This document shows positions 55,476 to 64,000 of a DNA stretch of 64,000 nt, one piece after another; within the stretch, counting starts at the first letter, position 1; the number at the start of each line of letters is the position of its first letter. The notes beneath the pieces were generated by a model. That model saw only the letters and a list, made by a program, of their open reading frames with translations. It was not told the DNA's origin and did no database searches. The stretch comes from Stenotrophomonas maltophilia R551-3 (GTDB lineage: Bacteria > Pseudomonadota > Gammaproteobacteria > Xanthomonadales > Xanthomonadaceae), in contig NC_011071.1 in NCBI RefSeq assembly GCF_000020665.1, positions 3,710,501 through 3,774,500 on the forward strand, given 5' to 3'. The translations under genes and the position numbers were made by a program.

Positions 55476-55549
55476 GGTAGCGCCGGGCCATGCCCGGCGG
55501 AATGCAGAGCGCCGCGCTGCGTGCTCGCCGGGCATAGCCCGGCGCTACC
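55476..55549. repeat. Inverted pair of GTAG REP units
   Basis: GGTAGCGCCGGGCCATGCCC (unit 55476-55500) faces the inverse unit 55526-55549 (CGCCGGGCATAGCCCGGCG then CTACC). It starts three bases after the peptidase stop. Confidence 0.85.
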
Positions 55550-55560
55550 ACATCGCTGCC

Positions 55561-55635
55561 TCAGCGCGACCGCACGAAGCCGGCGTACAGCGCGAACAGC
55601 TGCCGGAAATAACGACGCGTCACTCGATTGCGCAT
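55561..55635 (-). CDS. Possible 24-residue small protein
   Basis: A short frame, beginning MRNRVTRRYFRQLF and ending LYAGFVRSR, with ATG at 55635 preceded by GAGGGTGCC at good spacing. It is strongly basic with alternating aromatic and hydrophobic residues, which could form a short amphipathic helix. It lies between two REP pairs in a gap of about 460 bases. There is no family match I know, and the frame could be fortuitous. Confidence 0.3.
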   Translation of the reverse strand: MRNRVTRRYFRQLFALYAGFVRSR

Positions 55636-55787
55636 GGCACCCTCGCCGATGGAAAGTTGGTCGGGCCCAGGGCAGGAAGGCCGGTCCGGTCCCTTCCCGC
55701 GGCCGGGCCACGTGGGCGTATTGGGCCGCAAAGGCGTTGCAGGGACATGACCGGGCGGCGTAGCGCGTGTGGCACAGGCCGGCGGGC

Positions 55788-55861
55788 GGTAGAGCCGGCC
55801 GCTGGCCGGCTGCAGTGGCGGTGGACATGATTGCGGTTGCCGGCCAGCGGCCGGCACTACC
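55788..55861. repeat. Inverted pair of GTAG REP units
   Basis: GGTAGAGCCGGCCGCTGGCC opens unit 55788-55812; the inverse unit 55837-55861 ends GCCGGCACTACC. The arms differ from the pair at 55476, so it is a different subfamily. The rest of the 55474-55932 gap holds a possible 24-codon frame and the terminator below. Confidence 0.85.
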
Positions 55862-55862
55862 C

Positions 55863-55910
55863 GTTTCCGCTTTGCGGAAACAGAAACGCGCCCCGCGGGG
55901 CGCGTTTCTG
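55863..55910 (-). terminator. Terminator hairpins after maeB
   Basis: A perfect 30-base palindrome at 55881-55910 (arm CAGAAACGCGCCCCG) adjoins GTTTCCGC TTT GCGGAAAC at 55863-55881. On the minus strand the large stem lies 22 bases after the maeB stop and is followed by TTTCCGC. This suggests an efficient transcript end. Confidence 0.85.
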
Positions 55911-55932
55911 CAGCTGTCGCTGGAAAGAAGGC

Positions 55933-58224
55933 TTACGCCTTCTTTTCCGCTTCCAGCTGCTTGCGGATCTGCGCATCCACCGCGGCAATCGCGGTCATGT
56001 TCAGGATCCGGCGCGAGGTCGCGCTGGTGGTCAGGATGTGCACCGGCTTGTTCACGCCCATCAGGATCGGGCCGATCGCCACGCCGTCGGTGAACACGCG
56101 CACCAGATTGTAGGCGATGTTGGCCGCTTCCAGGTTCGGCAGCACGAACAGGTTGGCACGGCCCTGCAGGGTCGAACCCGGCAGCAGTTTCTGGCGCAGC
56201 GCTTCATCCCATGCGGTGTCGCCCTGCATCTCGCCATCCACGTTCAGACGCGGGTTGCGCTTGAGCAGCAGCTCGCGCACCTGACGCATCTTCAGCGCAT
56301 CCTTCGAGTCGTGGCTGCCGAAGTTGGAGTGCGACAGCAGCGCCACCTTCGGTTCCACGCCGAACAGCTTCATGCGGTAGGCGGCCTGCAGGGTCGCTTC
56401 GCACAGCTGCTCGGCGGTCGGATCTTCCTGCACGTGCGTATCGACGAAGAAGAACACGCCCTGCTGGTTGATCACGCCGGTCATCGCCGAGGTCGAGGTG
56501 ACCTTCGATTCCAGCGGCAGCACGCTGCGCACGTAACCCAGCTTCTTGTGGAAACGCCCGACGATGCCGGTCAGCATCGCATCGGCTTCACCACGGGCCA
56601 CCATCACCGCCGCGATCAGGGTCGGACGCGAACGCATCAGGTTCTTCGCCGCGGCCACGGTCACGCCACGACGGCCGGTCAGGCCGTGGTAGTACTGCCA
56701 GTATTCGTTGAAGCGCGGGTCGTCATTGATGTTGGTGACTTCAATGTTCTCGCCGATCTTCAGGCGCAGGCCGAGGCGCTCGATGCGCGACTCGATCACT
56801 TCCGGGCGACCGATCAGGATCGGATGCGCCAGGCCGTCGTCGACCACGTTCTGCACCGCCTGCAGCACCACTTCCTCTTCGCCTTCGGCGTAGACCACGC
56901 GCTGCTTGTCACTGCGTGCGCGATCGTAGACCGGCTTCATCATCAGGCTGGTGCGATAGACGAACTGGGCCAGCTTGTCGCGGTAGGCGCCCATGTCGGC
57001 GATCGGACGGGCGGCCACGCCCGAATCCATCGCAGCCTGCGCCACCGCAGCCGACAGCTCCACCAGCAGGCGGCGGTCGAACGGGCGCGGAATCAGGTAT
57101 TCGCGGCCGAAGCTCGGGGTCTCGCCGCCATAGGCCGAACCCATGTCGGTGGCCGCACGACGCGCCAGCGCGGCGATCGCGCGCACGCAGGCGATCTTCA
57201 TTTCCTCGTTGATCGCGGTCGCGCCCACGTCCAGCGCACCACGGAACAGGTACGGGAAGCACAGCACGTTGTTGACCTGGTTCGGGTAGTCCGAACGGCC
57301 GGTGCCGATGATCGCGTCCGGGCGCGCCGCGCGCGCCAGCTCCGGCATGATTTCCGGGGTCGGGTTGGCCAGCGCGAAGATCACCGGGTCCGGCGCCATC
57401 GTCTTGACCATCTCGGCAGTCAGGATGCCCGGCGCCGACAGGCCCAGGAAGATATCCGCACCGTCGACGATCTCGGCCAGGCTGCGCTTGTCGGTATCGC
57501 GCGCATAGCGCTGCTTTTCCGGGTCCAGATCGGTACGGCCGGTGTGGATCACGCCCTCGCGGTCGAAGGCCAGGATGTTTTCCGGCTTCAGGCCCAGCTG
57601 TACCAGCATGTTCACGCAGGAAATGCCGGCCGCGCCCATGCCCGTGGTCGCCAGCTTCACTTCCTCGATCTTCTTGCCGGTGATCGCCATGGCGTTGAGC
57701 ACCGCCGCACCGACGATGATCGCGGTGCCGTGCTGGTCGTCATGGAACACCGGGATCTTCATGCGCTCGCGCAGCTTGCGCTCGACAATGAAGCACTCCG
57801 GTGCCTTGATGTCTTCCAGATTGATGCCGCCGAAGGTCGGTTCCAGCGAGGCGATGATGTCGACCAGCTTGTCCGGGTCGGTTTCATCCACTTCGATGTC
57901 GAACACATCGATGCCGGCGAACTTCTGGAACAGCACGCCCTTGCCTTCCATCACCGGCTTGCCGGCCAGTGCGCCGATGTTGCCCAGGCCCAGCACCGCG
58001 GTGCCGTTGGAGATCACCGCCACCAGGTTGCCGCGCGCTGTCAGCTCGCTGGCCTGCTGCGGGTCGGCCTTGATCGCTTCACAGGCATATGCCACGCCCG
58101 GCGAATACGCCAGCGACAGGTCGCGCTGGGTCAGCATGGGCTTGGTAGCGGAAACCTTGATCTTGCCCGGCGGGGACATCCGGTGGTAATCGAGGGCGGC
58201 CTGTTTGAAATCTTCGTTGGACAT
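55933..58224 (-). CDS. maeB: NADP-dependent malic enzyme (MaeB type)
   Basis: Cytoplasmic enzyme that oxidatively decarboxylates malate to pyruvate, 763 residues. The N-terminal malic half (about 1-425) has [40 protein letters not shown], the metal site [20 protein letters not shown] and the nucleotide loop [13 protein letters not shown]. The C-terminal half (about 430-755) is a phosphotransacetylase-like regulatory domain, as in MaeB. The start gives [16 protein letters not shown]. It is next to the dctA gene on the same strand, so dicarboxylate uptake and malate use are co-located, although 229 bases separate them. Confidence 0.95.
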   Translation of the reverse strand: MSNEDFKQAALDYHRMSPPGKIKVSATKPMLTQRDLSLAYSPGVAYACEAIKADPQQASELTARGNLVAVISNGTAVLGLGNIGALAGKPVMEGKGVLFQKFAGIDVFDIEVDETDPDKLVDIIASLEPTFGGINLEDIKAPECFIVERKLRERMKIPVFHDDQHGTAIIVGAAVLNAMAITGKKIEEVKLATTGMGAAGISCVNMLVQLGLKPENILAFDREGVIHTGRTDLDPEKQRYARDTDKRSLAEIVDGADIFLGLSAPGILTAEMVKTMAPDPVIFALANPTPEIMPELARAARPDAIIGTGRSDYPNQVNNVLCFPYLFRGALDVGATAINEEMKIACVRAIAALARRAATDMGSAYGGETPSFGREYLIPRPFDRRLLVELSAAVAQAAMDSGVAARPIADMGAYRDKLAQFVYRTSLMMKPVYDRARSDKQRVVYAEGEEEVVLQAVQNVVDDGLAHPILIGRPEVIESRIERLGLRLKIGENIEVTNINDDPRFNEYWQYYHGLTGRRGVTVAAAKNLMRSRPTLIAAVMVARGEADAMLTGIVGRFHKKLGYVRSVLPLESKVTSTSAMTGVINQQGVFFFVDTHVQEDPTAEQLCEATLQAAYRMKLFGVEPKVALLSHSNFGSHDSKDALKMRQVRELLLKRNPRLNVDGEMQGDTAWDEALRQKLLPGSTLQGRANLFVLPNLEAANIAYNLVRVFTDGVAIGPILMGVNKPVHILTTSATSRRILNMTAIAAVDAQIRKQLEAEKKA

Positions 58225-58402
58225 CGATGTGGGTTACATGAATGGGCAGAAGGGACAGGGGATCATACCCCCGTTGGAGCGCTCGGACCTGTCGCTACCC
58301 TGTCGCAGTCATGCTGCGACCGCACAATTCCGGGGCGTATGCGACGGCCTGAAGGGACAGCTTCGGCGCTGGCCATGACAGCCATGGGACGCCTTGAAAC
58401 GC

Positions 58403-58439
58403 TGCGGGGCCGTACCACTGTCGTGATCGGCCCCGCAGT
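58403..58439 (-). terminator. Hairpin after dctA
   Basis: CTGCGGGGCCG (58403-58413) pairs with CGGCCCCGCAG (58429-58439), an 11-bp stem with a 15-base loop, 14 bases after the dctA stop. There is no clear T-run, so it could be a terminator or a transcript-stabilising stem. Confidence 0.55.
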
Positions 58440-58453
58440 ACCACACACCTGGA

Positions 58454-59797
58454 TCAGCCCTTGGCCGGCAGTGCCTCGGGCACCACGTCGATCGGCGGCG
58501 GCAGCTCGCTCTCGCGGCCGTCCAGCGCCAGCTGCAGGCGGTTGCGGTCCAGCGCCCCCTCCCAGCGCGAGACCACCACGGTGGCCACGGCGTTGCCGAT
58601 GAAGTTGGTCAGCGAGCGGCACTCGCTCATGAAGCGGTCCACGCCGAGGATCAGCGCCATGCCGGCCACCGGCACTTCCGGCACCACCGCCAGCGTAGCG
58701 GCCAGGGTGATGAAGCCGGCACCGGTGACACCCGCGGCGCCCTTGGAACTGAGCATGGCAACCAGCAGCAGGGCGATCTGGTGGCCCAGGGTCAGTTCGG
58801 TATTGGTGGCCTGGGCGATGAACAGCGCGGCCAGGGTCATGTAGATGTTGGTGCCGTCCAGGTTGAACGAGTAGCCGGTGGGAACCACCAGGCCGACCAC
58901 CGACTTGCTGCAGCCGGCGCGTTCCATCTTCTCCATCAGCGACGGCAGCGCCGACTCCGACGAGGACGTGCCCAGCACCAACAGCAGTTCGGCCTTCAGG
59001 TAGCGCGCCAGCTTGAACACCGAGAACCCGCACAGGCGGCAGACCACGCCCAGGATCACCGCTACGAACAGGAATGCGGTGAGGTAGAACGAGCCGACCA
59101 GCCAGGCCAGGTTGACCAGCGAACCGACGCCGTACTTGCCGATGGTGAAGGCAATCGCACCGAAGGCGCCGATCGGGGCGGCCTTCATCAGGATGTGCAC
59201 CAGCTTGAACACCGGGGCGACCAGCGCCTCCAGGAAGTTCAGGATCGGCTTGCCCTTCTCGCCCACCGATGCCAGGGCGATGCCGAACAGCACCGCGATG
59301 AACAGCACCTGCAGGATGTTGCCATCGACGAAGGCGCTCACCAGCGTCTTCGGAATGATGTCCATCAGGAAGCCGACCAGAGTCAGGTCGTGCGACTTCT
59401 CGACGTAGCTGTGCACCGCGGTCTGGTCCAGCTCGGCCGGGTTGATGTTCATGCCGGCGCCGGGCTGCACCACGTGCGCCACGATCATGCCGACGATCAG
59501 CGCCAGCGTGGAGAAGAACAGGAAGTACGCCATCGCCTTGGCGAATACGCGGCCCACCGTGCGCAGGTGGGTCATGCTGGCGATGCCGGTGACGATGGTC
59601 AGGAAGATCACCGGCGCGATGATCATCTTCACCAGGTTGATGAAGGCGTCGCCGAGCGGCTTCATCTTCTCGCCAACCAGCGGTTCGTAGTGGCCGAGGA
59701 TGGCGCCCAGGACGATCGCCACGATCACCTGGAAGTACAGCTGGCGATAGATCGGCAACGGCTTTGCAGGCGCCGGGGCTGCGGTCGGGATGTGCAT
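58454..59797 (-). CDS. dctA: C4-dicarboxylate transporter DctA
   Basis: Inner-membrane cation symporter importing succinate, fumarate or malate, 447 residues. It has the family's eight helices and two re-entrant loops: the serine-rich [20 protein letters not shown] and [20 protein letters not shown]. The N-terminal segment [20 protein letters not shown] is typical. The ATG at 59797 follows GGAGTC, so the extended frame is rejected. It is divergent from the porin and hybrid kinase genes, which look like partners for uptake across the outer membrane and for sensing. Confidence 0.95.
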   Translation of the reverse strand: MHIPTAAPAPAKPLPIYRQLYFQVIVAIVLGAILGHYEPLVGEKMKPLGDAFINLVKMIIAPVIFLTIVTGIASMTHLRTVGRVFAKAMAYFLFFSTLALIVGMIVAHVVQPGAGMNINPAELDQTAVHSYVEKSHDLTLVGFLMDIIPKTLVSAFVDGNILQVLFIAVLFGIALASVGEKGKPILNFLEALVAPVFKLVHILMKAAPIGAFGAIAFTIGKYGVGSLVNLAWLVGSFYLTAFLFVAVILGVVCRLCGFSVFKLARYLKAELLLVLGTSSSESALPSLMEKMERAGCSKSVVGLVVPTGYSFNLDGTNIYMTLAALFIAQATNTELTLGHQIALLLVAMLSSKGAAGVTGAGFITLAATLAVVPEVPVAGMALILGVDRFMSECRSLTNFIGNAVATVVVSRWEGALDRNRLQLALDGRESELPPPIDVVPEALPAKG

Positions 59798-60129
59798 GGC
59801 GGACTCCGGAAGGGGCGTTTTCAGGCACGTACGGCCCCAGCACTGCACGGGAACCGTTACCGTGGAAACTGTTCGCAGGCCCTGTGCTGCACGCGCAGGG
59901 GGTGCGACCAATGGACGCCTTTGTACGCGCCGGGCACGCCGGCGCAGATAACCTATTGGTACTAGCCCCCCGGTTCAGGTGGCAGCGGTGCCTACACTGG
60001 CGCCGCACCGCCCGATCACGGGGAGGCCGGTGGCCCGAGCTGAACGGCCGGGCGCGTCATTGCGAAAGTTCCGGCCCTTGCGGCCGTTGTTGTCCTGTCC
60101 ACACGCAATCTGAGAGAGCCGCACCCAAC
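59798..60129. other. 332-base divergent spacer between dctA and the porin
   Basis: This gap must contain the promoters of both units. I see no good sigma-54 site (TGGCAC-N5-TTGCA) here in either direction. A short ATTGGTACTAG near 59955 is the only AT-richer interruption in a GC-rich stretch and could be part of a regulator site. No gene is supported; the ORF overlapping it is the shadow of the dctA frame. Confidence 0.5.
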
Positions 60130-61299
60130 ATGCGCCCGATTCCCACCTTGCTGGCCTTGTCGCTGGCCGCCCTTCCCGCCTTCGCTTCGGCTGCCGATTT
60201 CGACAACTGGCCGACCAAGTACGCCTTCGGCGACGGCACCGAGCTGGCGGCTACCGCCAACATCGCCTACGACTACAACGATTTTTCCTCGGGCAGCGGC
60301 CTTGAGGACGACGATGCCGTGCGCCGCAAGGAGTTCGGTGCAACGCTGAAGAAGAAGGGCGTCTACGACGCGATGGTCTATTACGACTTCCAGTCCGACA
60401 CCTGGCTGGACGTGTTCGTGCGCTTTGAAAGCAAGGCCTTCTTCGGCCGCGACATCGGCCGCTTCCGCTTCGGCTACATGAAGACCCCGGTCGGCCTGGA
60501 TGCGAATACCTCTTCGCGCGCCGGCAGCTTCCTGGAAACCGCGCTGCCCGTGCAGGCCTTCTACGCAGGCCGTCGTACCGGCGTGGAATGGGTGCTGGAG
60601 CGTCCGCAGTACCTGCTGCAGGCCGGCGCCTATGGCGGCAAGGACCTGCAGGGTGACAACCCCGGCACCACCCAGGCGGTGCGTGCGGTGTGGACCCCGG
60701 TGAAGGCACCTGGTGACGTGATCCACCTGGGCCTGGCCTACTCGCAGGAAAATCCGCGTGGTTACAGCGATGGCCGCGACGTCCACCACGAAGCCAGCGC
60801 ACGTCTGCGTGCCCGTCCGGAAGCCGGCCTGACCGATATCCGCTTCGTCGATTCCGGCGCGCTGGTCACCGCCGACCAGATCCGTCGCACCGGCCTGGAA
60901 GGCATCTGGATCCGCGGCCCGTTCTCGCTGCAGGCCGAAGCCCTGCGCGCCACGGTCACCCGCAATGACGGCAAGCCCGACTACACCGGCAGCGGCCAGT
61001 ACGCGATGGCCAGCTGGGTGTTGACCGGCGAATCGCGCCCGTACAACGCCGGTGCGGTGGCCAACATCAAGCCGGCCCACGACTACGGCGCGGTGGAACT
61101 GGTGGCCCGCTACAGCCGCCTCGACCTCGACGACGGCAGCATCCTCGGCGGCCGCCAGCACGACCTGACCCTGGGCGCGAACTGGTACCTGACCAGCCAT
61201 TTCAAGTTCCAGGCCAACTACGTGAAGGTCGACGCCAGCCGTCGCGGCGTGCACAGCACGCCGGAGATCTTCGAACTGCGCGCGCAGATGCACTTCTGA
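60130..61299 (+). CDS. OprO/OprP-family outer-membrane porin
   Basis: A 389-residue beta-barrel porin. A signal peptide (about 1-21, MRPIPTLLALSLAALPAFAS ending AA) is followed by alternating strands typical of the phosphate-selective porin O/P family: YDYNDFSSGSG near the N-terminus, FRFGYMKTPVGLDANTSS, RTGVEWVLE, and a C-terminal strand ending in Phe (ELRAQMHF). The family name reflects P. aeruginosa OprO/P; the true solute is unknown. Placement between dctA and a DctB-like kinase suggests dicarboxylates. It is in the same direction as the kinase, with a hairpin between them. Confidence 0.85.
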   Translation: MRPIPTLLALSLAALPAFASAADFDNWPTKYAFGDGTELAATANIAYDYNDFSSGSGLEDDDAVRRKEFGATLKKKGVYDAMVYYDFQSDTWLDVFVRFESKAFFGRDIGRFRFGYMKTPVGLDANTSSRAGSFLETALPVQAFYAGRRTGVEWVLERPQYLLQAGAYGGKDLQGDNPGTTQAVRAVWTPVKAPGDVIHLGLAYSQENPRGYSDGRDVHHEASARLRARPEAGLTDIRFVDSGALVTADQIRRTGLEGIWIRGPFSLQAEALRATVTRNDGKPDYTGSGQYAMASWVLTGESRPYNAGAVANIKPAHDYGAVELVARYSRLDLDDGSILGGRQHDLTLGANWYLTSHFKFQANYVKVDASRRGVHSTPEIFELRAQMHF

Positions 61300-61317
61300 C
61301 CCCTTCCACGTCAGACC

Positions 61318-61346
61318 CCGGCGGGCGTGCACGTCACGCCCGCCGG
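61318..61346 (+). terminator. Hairpin between porin and kinase genes
   Basis: CCGGCGGGCGTG, a five-base loop and CACGCCCGCCGG form a perfect 12-bp stem 19 bases after the porin stop and 20 bases before the kinase ATG. No T-run follows. It may reduce read-through so that the porin is made in excess of the kinase. Confidence 0.6.
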
Positions 61347-61365
61347 CCCTGCGTAGACTGCCGCC

Positions 61366-64000
61366 ATGTACTGGCTCAGCCGCCACCGGATGCTGTTGCT
61401 CACCCTGCTGGTCATGGTCGGCGGCACCGTGCTGTGCGCCGTCGCCGCCGGCCACTACGCCTGGCGACGCGCCCTCGGCGACGAGAGCAGCCAGGTGCAA
61501 CGCCAGCTTCAACTGTACGGCCAGGGCCTGCAGCAGCGTATCGACCGATTCGGTACGTTGCCGCAGGTGCTGGCGCTTGATCCGGATCTTCTGCACGCAC
61601 TACGCGTGCCGCCCTCGCCCACCGAACGGCAGCGGCTGAACCTCAAGCTGCAACGTGCCAATGAAGTCACCCGCGCTTCGACCCTGACTCTGGTCGGTCA
61701 CGATGGCGTGGCCGTGGCGGCGAGCAACTGGGACCAGCCGACCACCAACGTCGGCGAGAACTACAGCTACCGCCCCTATTACCGCCAGGCGCTGGCCCAG
61801 GGCCGTGGCCGCTTCTACGGGATCGGCATGACCACCGGCGTGCCCGGCTACTACCTGTCGCAGGCCATCGAGGAAGACGGCAAGCGACTGGGCGTGGTGG
61901 TGATCAAGGTCGAGCTGTCCGCACTGGAACAGGAATGGCTGAGCAGCCCGGACGTGGTGCTGGCCAGTGACGACCACGACGTGGTCTTCCTGGCCAACCG
62001 CGATGCCTGGCGCTACCGCCTGCTGCGCCCGCTGGGTGCCGATGAGCGCCGCGAGATGCTGGATGCGCGCCAGTATGCCGACCGTACCCTGCAGCCACTG
62101 CGCGCGCGCACTGAAGACGTGCTGGCAGACGGTGGCCGCATGGTGCGCCTGCTGGACCCGGCATTGCCGCAGCCGATGCTGTGGCAGAGCCTTGCGCTGC
62201 CGGCCGAAGACTGGAACCTGCACCTGCTGCACGATGCCAGTGCCGCCACCGCCGCCGGCCGTGCGGCCGCGCTTACCGGAGGTGCTGCGTGGCTGGCGCT
62301 GGGCTTCCTGGTGCTGTTCGTACAGCAGCGCCGGCGCCTGGCCAAGCATCGCCTGCGCAGCCGCCGCGAGCTGGAAACCCTGCTCAAGCAGCATGCACAG
62401 GAACTGCGCACCGCACAGGATGGCCTGCTGCAGGCCGCCACAGATGCTGACAGCGGCCTAAGCCGCAGCCTTGAGCACCTGCCGCAGGGCGTGGTGGTGA
62501 TCGACCGCGAGTTGCGCCTGGTTGCCTGGAATTCGCGCTACCTGGAGCTGTTCCGTTTCCCGCTGGACCTGGTACGCGTGGGCCGGCCGATCGAAGAGCT
62601 GTTCCGTTTCAACGCCCGCCGCGGCCTGCTCGGCCCCGGCCCGGTCGACGAGGCCATCGAGCGCCGCCTGAACCATCTGCGCAGCGGCCGCCCGCACATG
62701 CGCGAGAGCGAGAAGGACGACGGCACGGTGCTGGAAATCCGCGGCAATCCGCTGCCCGACGGCGGCTTTGTCACCAGCTACGCCGACATCACCAGCTACA
62801 AGAACGCTGCACGCGAACTGCGCTCGCTGGCCGATGCACTGGAACATCGCATTGCCGAACGCACCCATGACCTGGACGAAGCACGCCGCGAGGCCGAACA
62901 GGCCAACCGCTACAAGACCCGCTTCGTCGCCTCGGCGGTGCACGACCTGCTGCAGCCCCTCAACGCCGCACGTATGTTCGTCTCGGTGCTGCGCGGCAAG
63001 CTGAGCGACCCGGCGCAACAGCAGACCAGCGACCATATCGATGCCGCGTTGGCGGCACAGGACGCGATCCTCAACAGCCTGCTGGACATCGCGCGGCTGG
63101 AATCGGGCAGCCTGCCGACGCGTGTACAGGCCTTCCGGCTGGGACCGCTGCTGCAGACGCTGGCACGCGAATTCGGCATCGCCGCGCAGTCGCGCGGCCT
63201 GGTGGTCGACTGGGTCGATACTGATGCCGTAGTGGTCAGCGATGAGGCACTGCTGCGCCGCATCCTGCAGAACTTCCTGTCCAATGCGCTGCGCTACAGC
63301 GAGCGCGGCCGCGTGCTGCTGGGCTGCCGTCGCCGCGAAGGGCTGCTGTGGATCGAAGTGCACGACCAGGGCCCTGGCATTCCCGATGCGCTGCAGGGCG
63401 AGATCTTCGAGGAATTCCGCCGCCTGCATGATGGCCAGCAACGCGGTGCCGGCCTCGGCCTGGCGATCGTCGACCGCATCGGCCGCCTGCTCGGCCATCC
63501 GATCCGGTTGCGCTCGCAGCTGGGCCAGGGCAGCGTGTTCGCCGTGGGCGTGCCATTCGGCGAGGCCAGCGCGATTCCAGCCACTGCACCACCACCGGTG
63601 CTGGTGCAGGAGCCTGCTGCGGACAATCCCCTGCGCGGGTGCCGGGTGTGGGTGATCGACGACGACCCGCACGTGTGTGCGGCCAGCCGCGCGTTGCTGG
63701 AGCGCTGGGGCTGCGAGGTGGTGCTGGCCGACGGCCCGCAGGCCGCGCTGCAGCTGGCCACCGCCGAAACAGTGCCGGAGCTGGTGTTGCTGGATGTACG
63801 CATGGGCGACCACCACGGACCGGTGCTGTACGAGACATTGGCGGAGCTGTGGCAGGCCCGGCCACCGGTGGTGCTGGTCACCGCCGAGCGCGATGCGGGA
63901 TTGCGCGAGATGGCCGCCGAGCGTGGCTGGGGAATGATGGCCAAGCCGGTGAAGCCGCCGGCGCTGCGGGCGCTGATGAGTCAGTTGTTGATCCGGCATC
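61366..64000 (+). CDS. Hybrid histidine kinase with DctB-like sensor domain (truncated by window end)
   Basis: At least 878 residues, still open at the window edge. A membrane helix (about 8-28) leads to a periplasmic PDC sensor (about 30-295) with ENYSYRPYYRQALAQGRGRF and GMTTGVPGYYLSQA, close in pattern to DctB. Next are a second helix (about 302-320), a coiled region, a PAS-like domain (about 365-470) and the kinase core with VASAVHDLLQPLNAARMF (His526) and an ATP-binding domain (FLSNALRYS, GPGIPDA, GAGLGLAIVDRIG). The C-terminal receiver has VIDDDPH and LVLLDVRMG, where Asp810 is the acceptor. It probably senses C4-dicarboxylates for dctA; a separate response regulator is not visible in the window. 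Confidence 0.9.
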   Translation, partial: MYWLSRHRMLLLTLLVMVGGTVLCAVAAGHYAWRRALGDESSQVQRQLQLYGQGLQQRIDRFGTLPQVLALDPDLLHALRVPPSPTERQRLNLKLQRANEVTRASTLTLVGHDGVAVAASNWDQPTTNVGENYSYRPYYRQALAQGRGRFYGIGMTTGVPGYYLSQAIEEDGKRLGVVVIKVELSALEQEWLSSPDVVLASDDHDVVFLANRDAWRYRLLRPLGADERREMLDARQYADRTLQPLRARTEDVLADGGRMVRLLDPALPQPMLWQSLALPAEDWNLHLLHDASAATAAGRAAALTGGAAWLALGFLVLFVQQRRRLAKHRLRSRRELETLLKQHAQELRTAQDGLLQAATDADSGLSRSLEHLPQGVVVIDRELRLVAWNSRYLELFRFPLDLVRVGRPIEELFRFNARRGLLGPGPVDEAIERRLNHLRSGRPHMRESEKDDGTVLEIRGNPLPDGGFVTSYADITSYKNAARELRSLADALEHRIAERTHDLDEARREAEQANRYKTRFVASAVHDLLQPLNAARMFVSVLRGKLSDPAQQQTSDHIDAALAAQDAILNSLLDIARLESGSLPTRVQAFRLGPLLQTLAREFGIAAQSRGLVVDWVDTDAVVVSDEALLRRILQNFLSNALRYSERGRVLLGCRRREGLLWIEVHDQGPGIPDALQGEIFEEFRRLHDGQQRGAGLGLAIVDRIGRLLGHPIRLRSQLGQGSVFAVGVPFGEASAIPATAPPPVLVQEPAADNPLRGCRVWVIDDDPHVCAASRALLERWGCEVVLADGPQAALQLATAETVPELVLLDVRMGDHHGPVLYETLAELWQARPPVVLVTAERDAGLREMAAERGWGMMAKPVKPPALRALMSQLLIRH

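Noticed and set aside
55881..55910. The perfect 30-base palindrome as a recombination or phage site
   Set aside because: Its place just after maeB, with a second hairpin and T-rich tail on the minus strand, fits a transcription terminator better.
59798..60129. A sigma-54 promoter for dctA
   Set aside because: GG and GC dinucleotide pairs at 59980-60020 have the wrong spacing (9 or 11 instead of 12 between the first bases).

Overview
The window is high-GC, almost fully coding gammaproteobacterial DNA that fits the Stenotrophomonas maltophilia group. Three things point there. It carries an RND efflux module arranged like SmeOP-TolCSm: smeP and smeO, a divergent TetR gene, then pcm and tolC. 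It has many short palindromes that begin with GTAG and occur as inverted pairs, as in the SMAG REP elements of this species. It also has a Xanthomonadaceae-type ilvC-ilvG-ilvM-ilvA-leuA operon. This is a chromosomal region; I see no phage, insertion sequence, CRISPR array, rRNA or tRNA.

1-8200: an iron/heme acquisition locus on the minus strand. An ECF sigma factor and FecR-type anti-sigma precede a FecA-like TonB-dependent receptor. Next come a heme oxygenase, a YbaN-like membrane protein, and a private ExbB-ExbD-TonB energiser. A Fur-box-like site lies upstream of the sigma gene. 8200-18400: a secreted Cys-rich protein, inorganic pyrophosphatase, an HDOD protein with a degenerate receiver, a second small secreted Cys-rich protein, a large TonB-dependent receptor with an AraC regulator, a CadC-like membrane regulator with a propeller domain, and a K+-channel-like protein. 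18500-24700: thiC under a TPP riboswitch, a BCCT transporter, a repeat-rich spacer and gamma-glutamyltransferase.

24900-35100: the branched-chain amino acid operon, ilvC-ilvG-ilvM-ilvA(tdcB)-leuA-methyltransferase-leuC-leuD-leuB. Its leader holds two successive leader-peptide/terminator units. The first peptide has a run of seven Ile/Leu/Val codons; the second is threonine-rich. Isoleucine is made from threonine, and the encoded threonine dehydratase lacks the usual regulatory domain, so a leader sensing both amino-acid pools would make sense. This tandem leader is the most interesting regulatory feature I found.

35100-44450: a divergent SDR/LysR pair, a repeat cluster, and the efflux module with paired ACC-N4-GGT operators between smeO and the TetR gene. 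44500-51000: a divergent APC-like permease and LPS genes (waaA, lpxL, an O-antigen ligase-like gene, a GT4 glycosyltransferase), then a small zinc-finger protein. 51400-55500: a two-gene secreted hydrolase operon, a GH92 alpha-mannosidase followed by a BSP-type metallopeptidase. 55500-64000: C4-dicarboxylate metabolism, with malic enzyme, DctA, an OprO/P-like porin, and a hybrid histidine kinase with a DctB-like sensor domain that runs off the right edge of the window.
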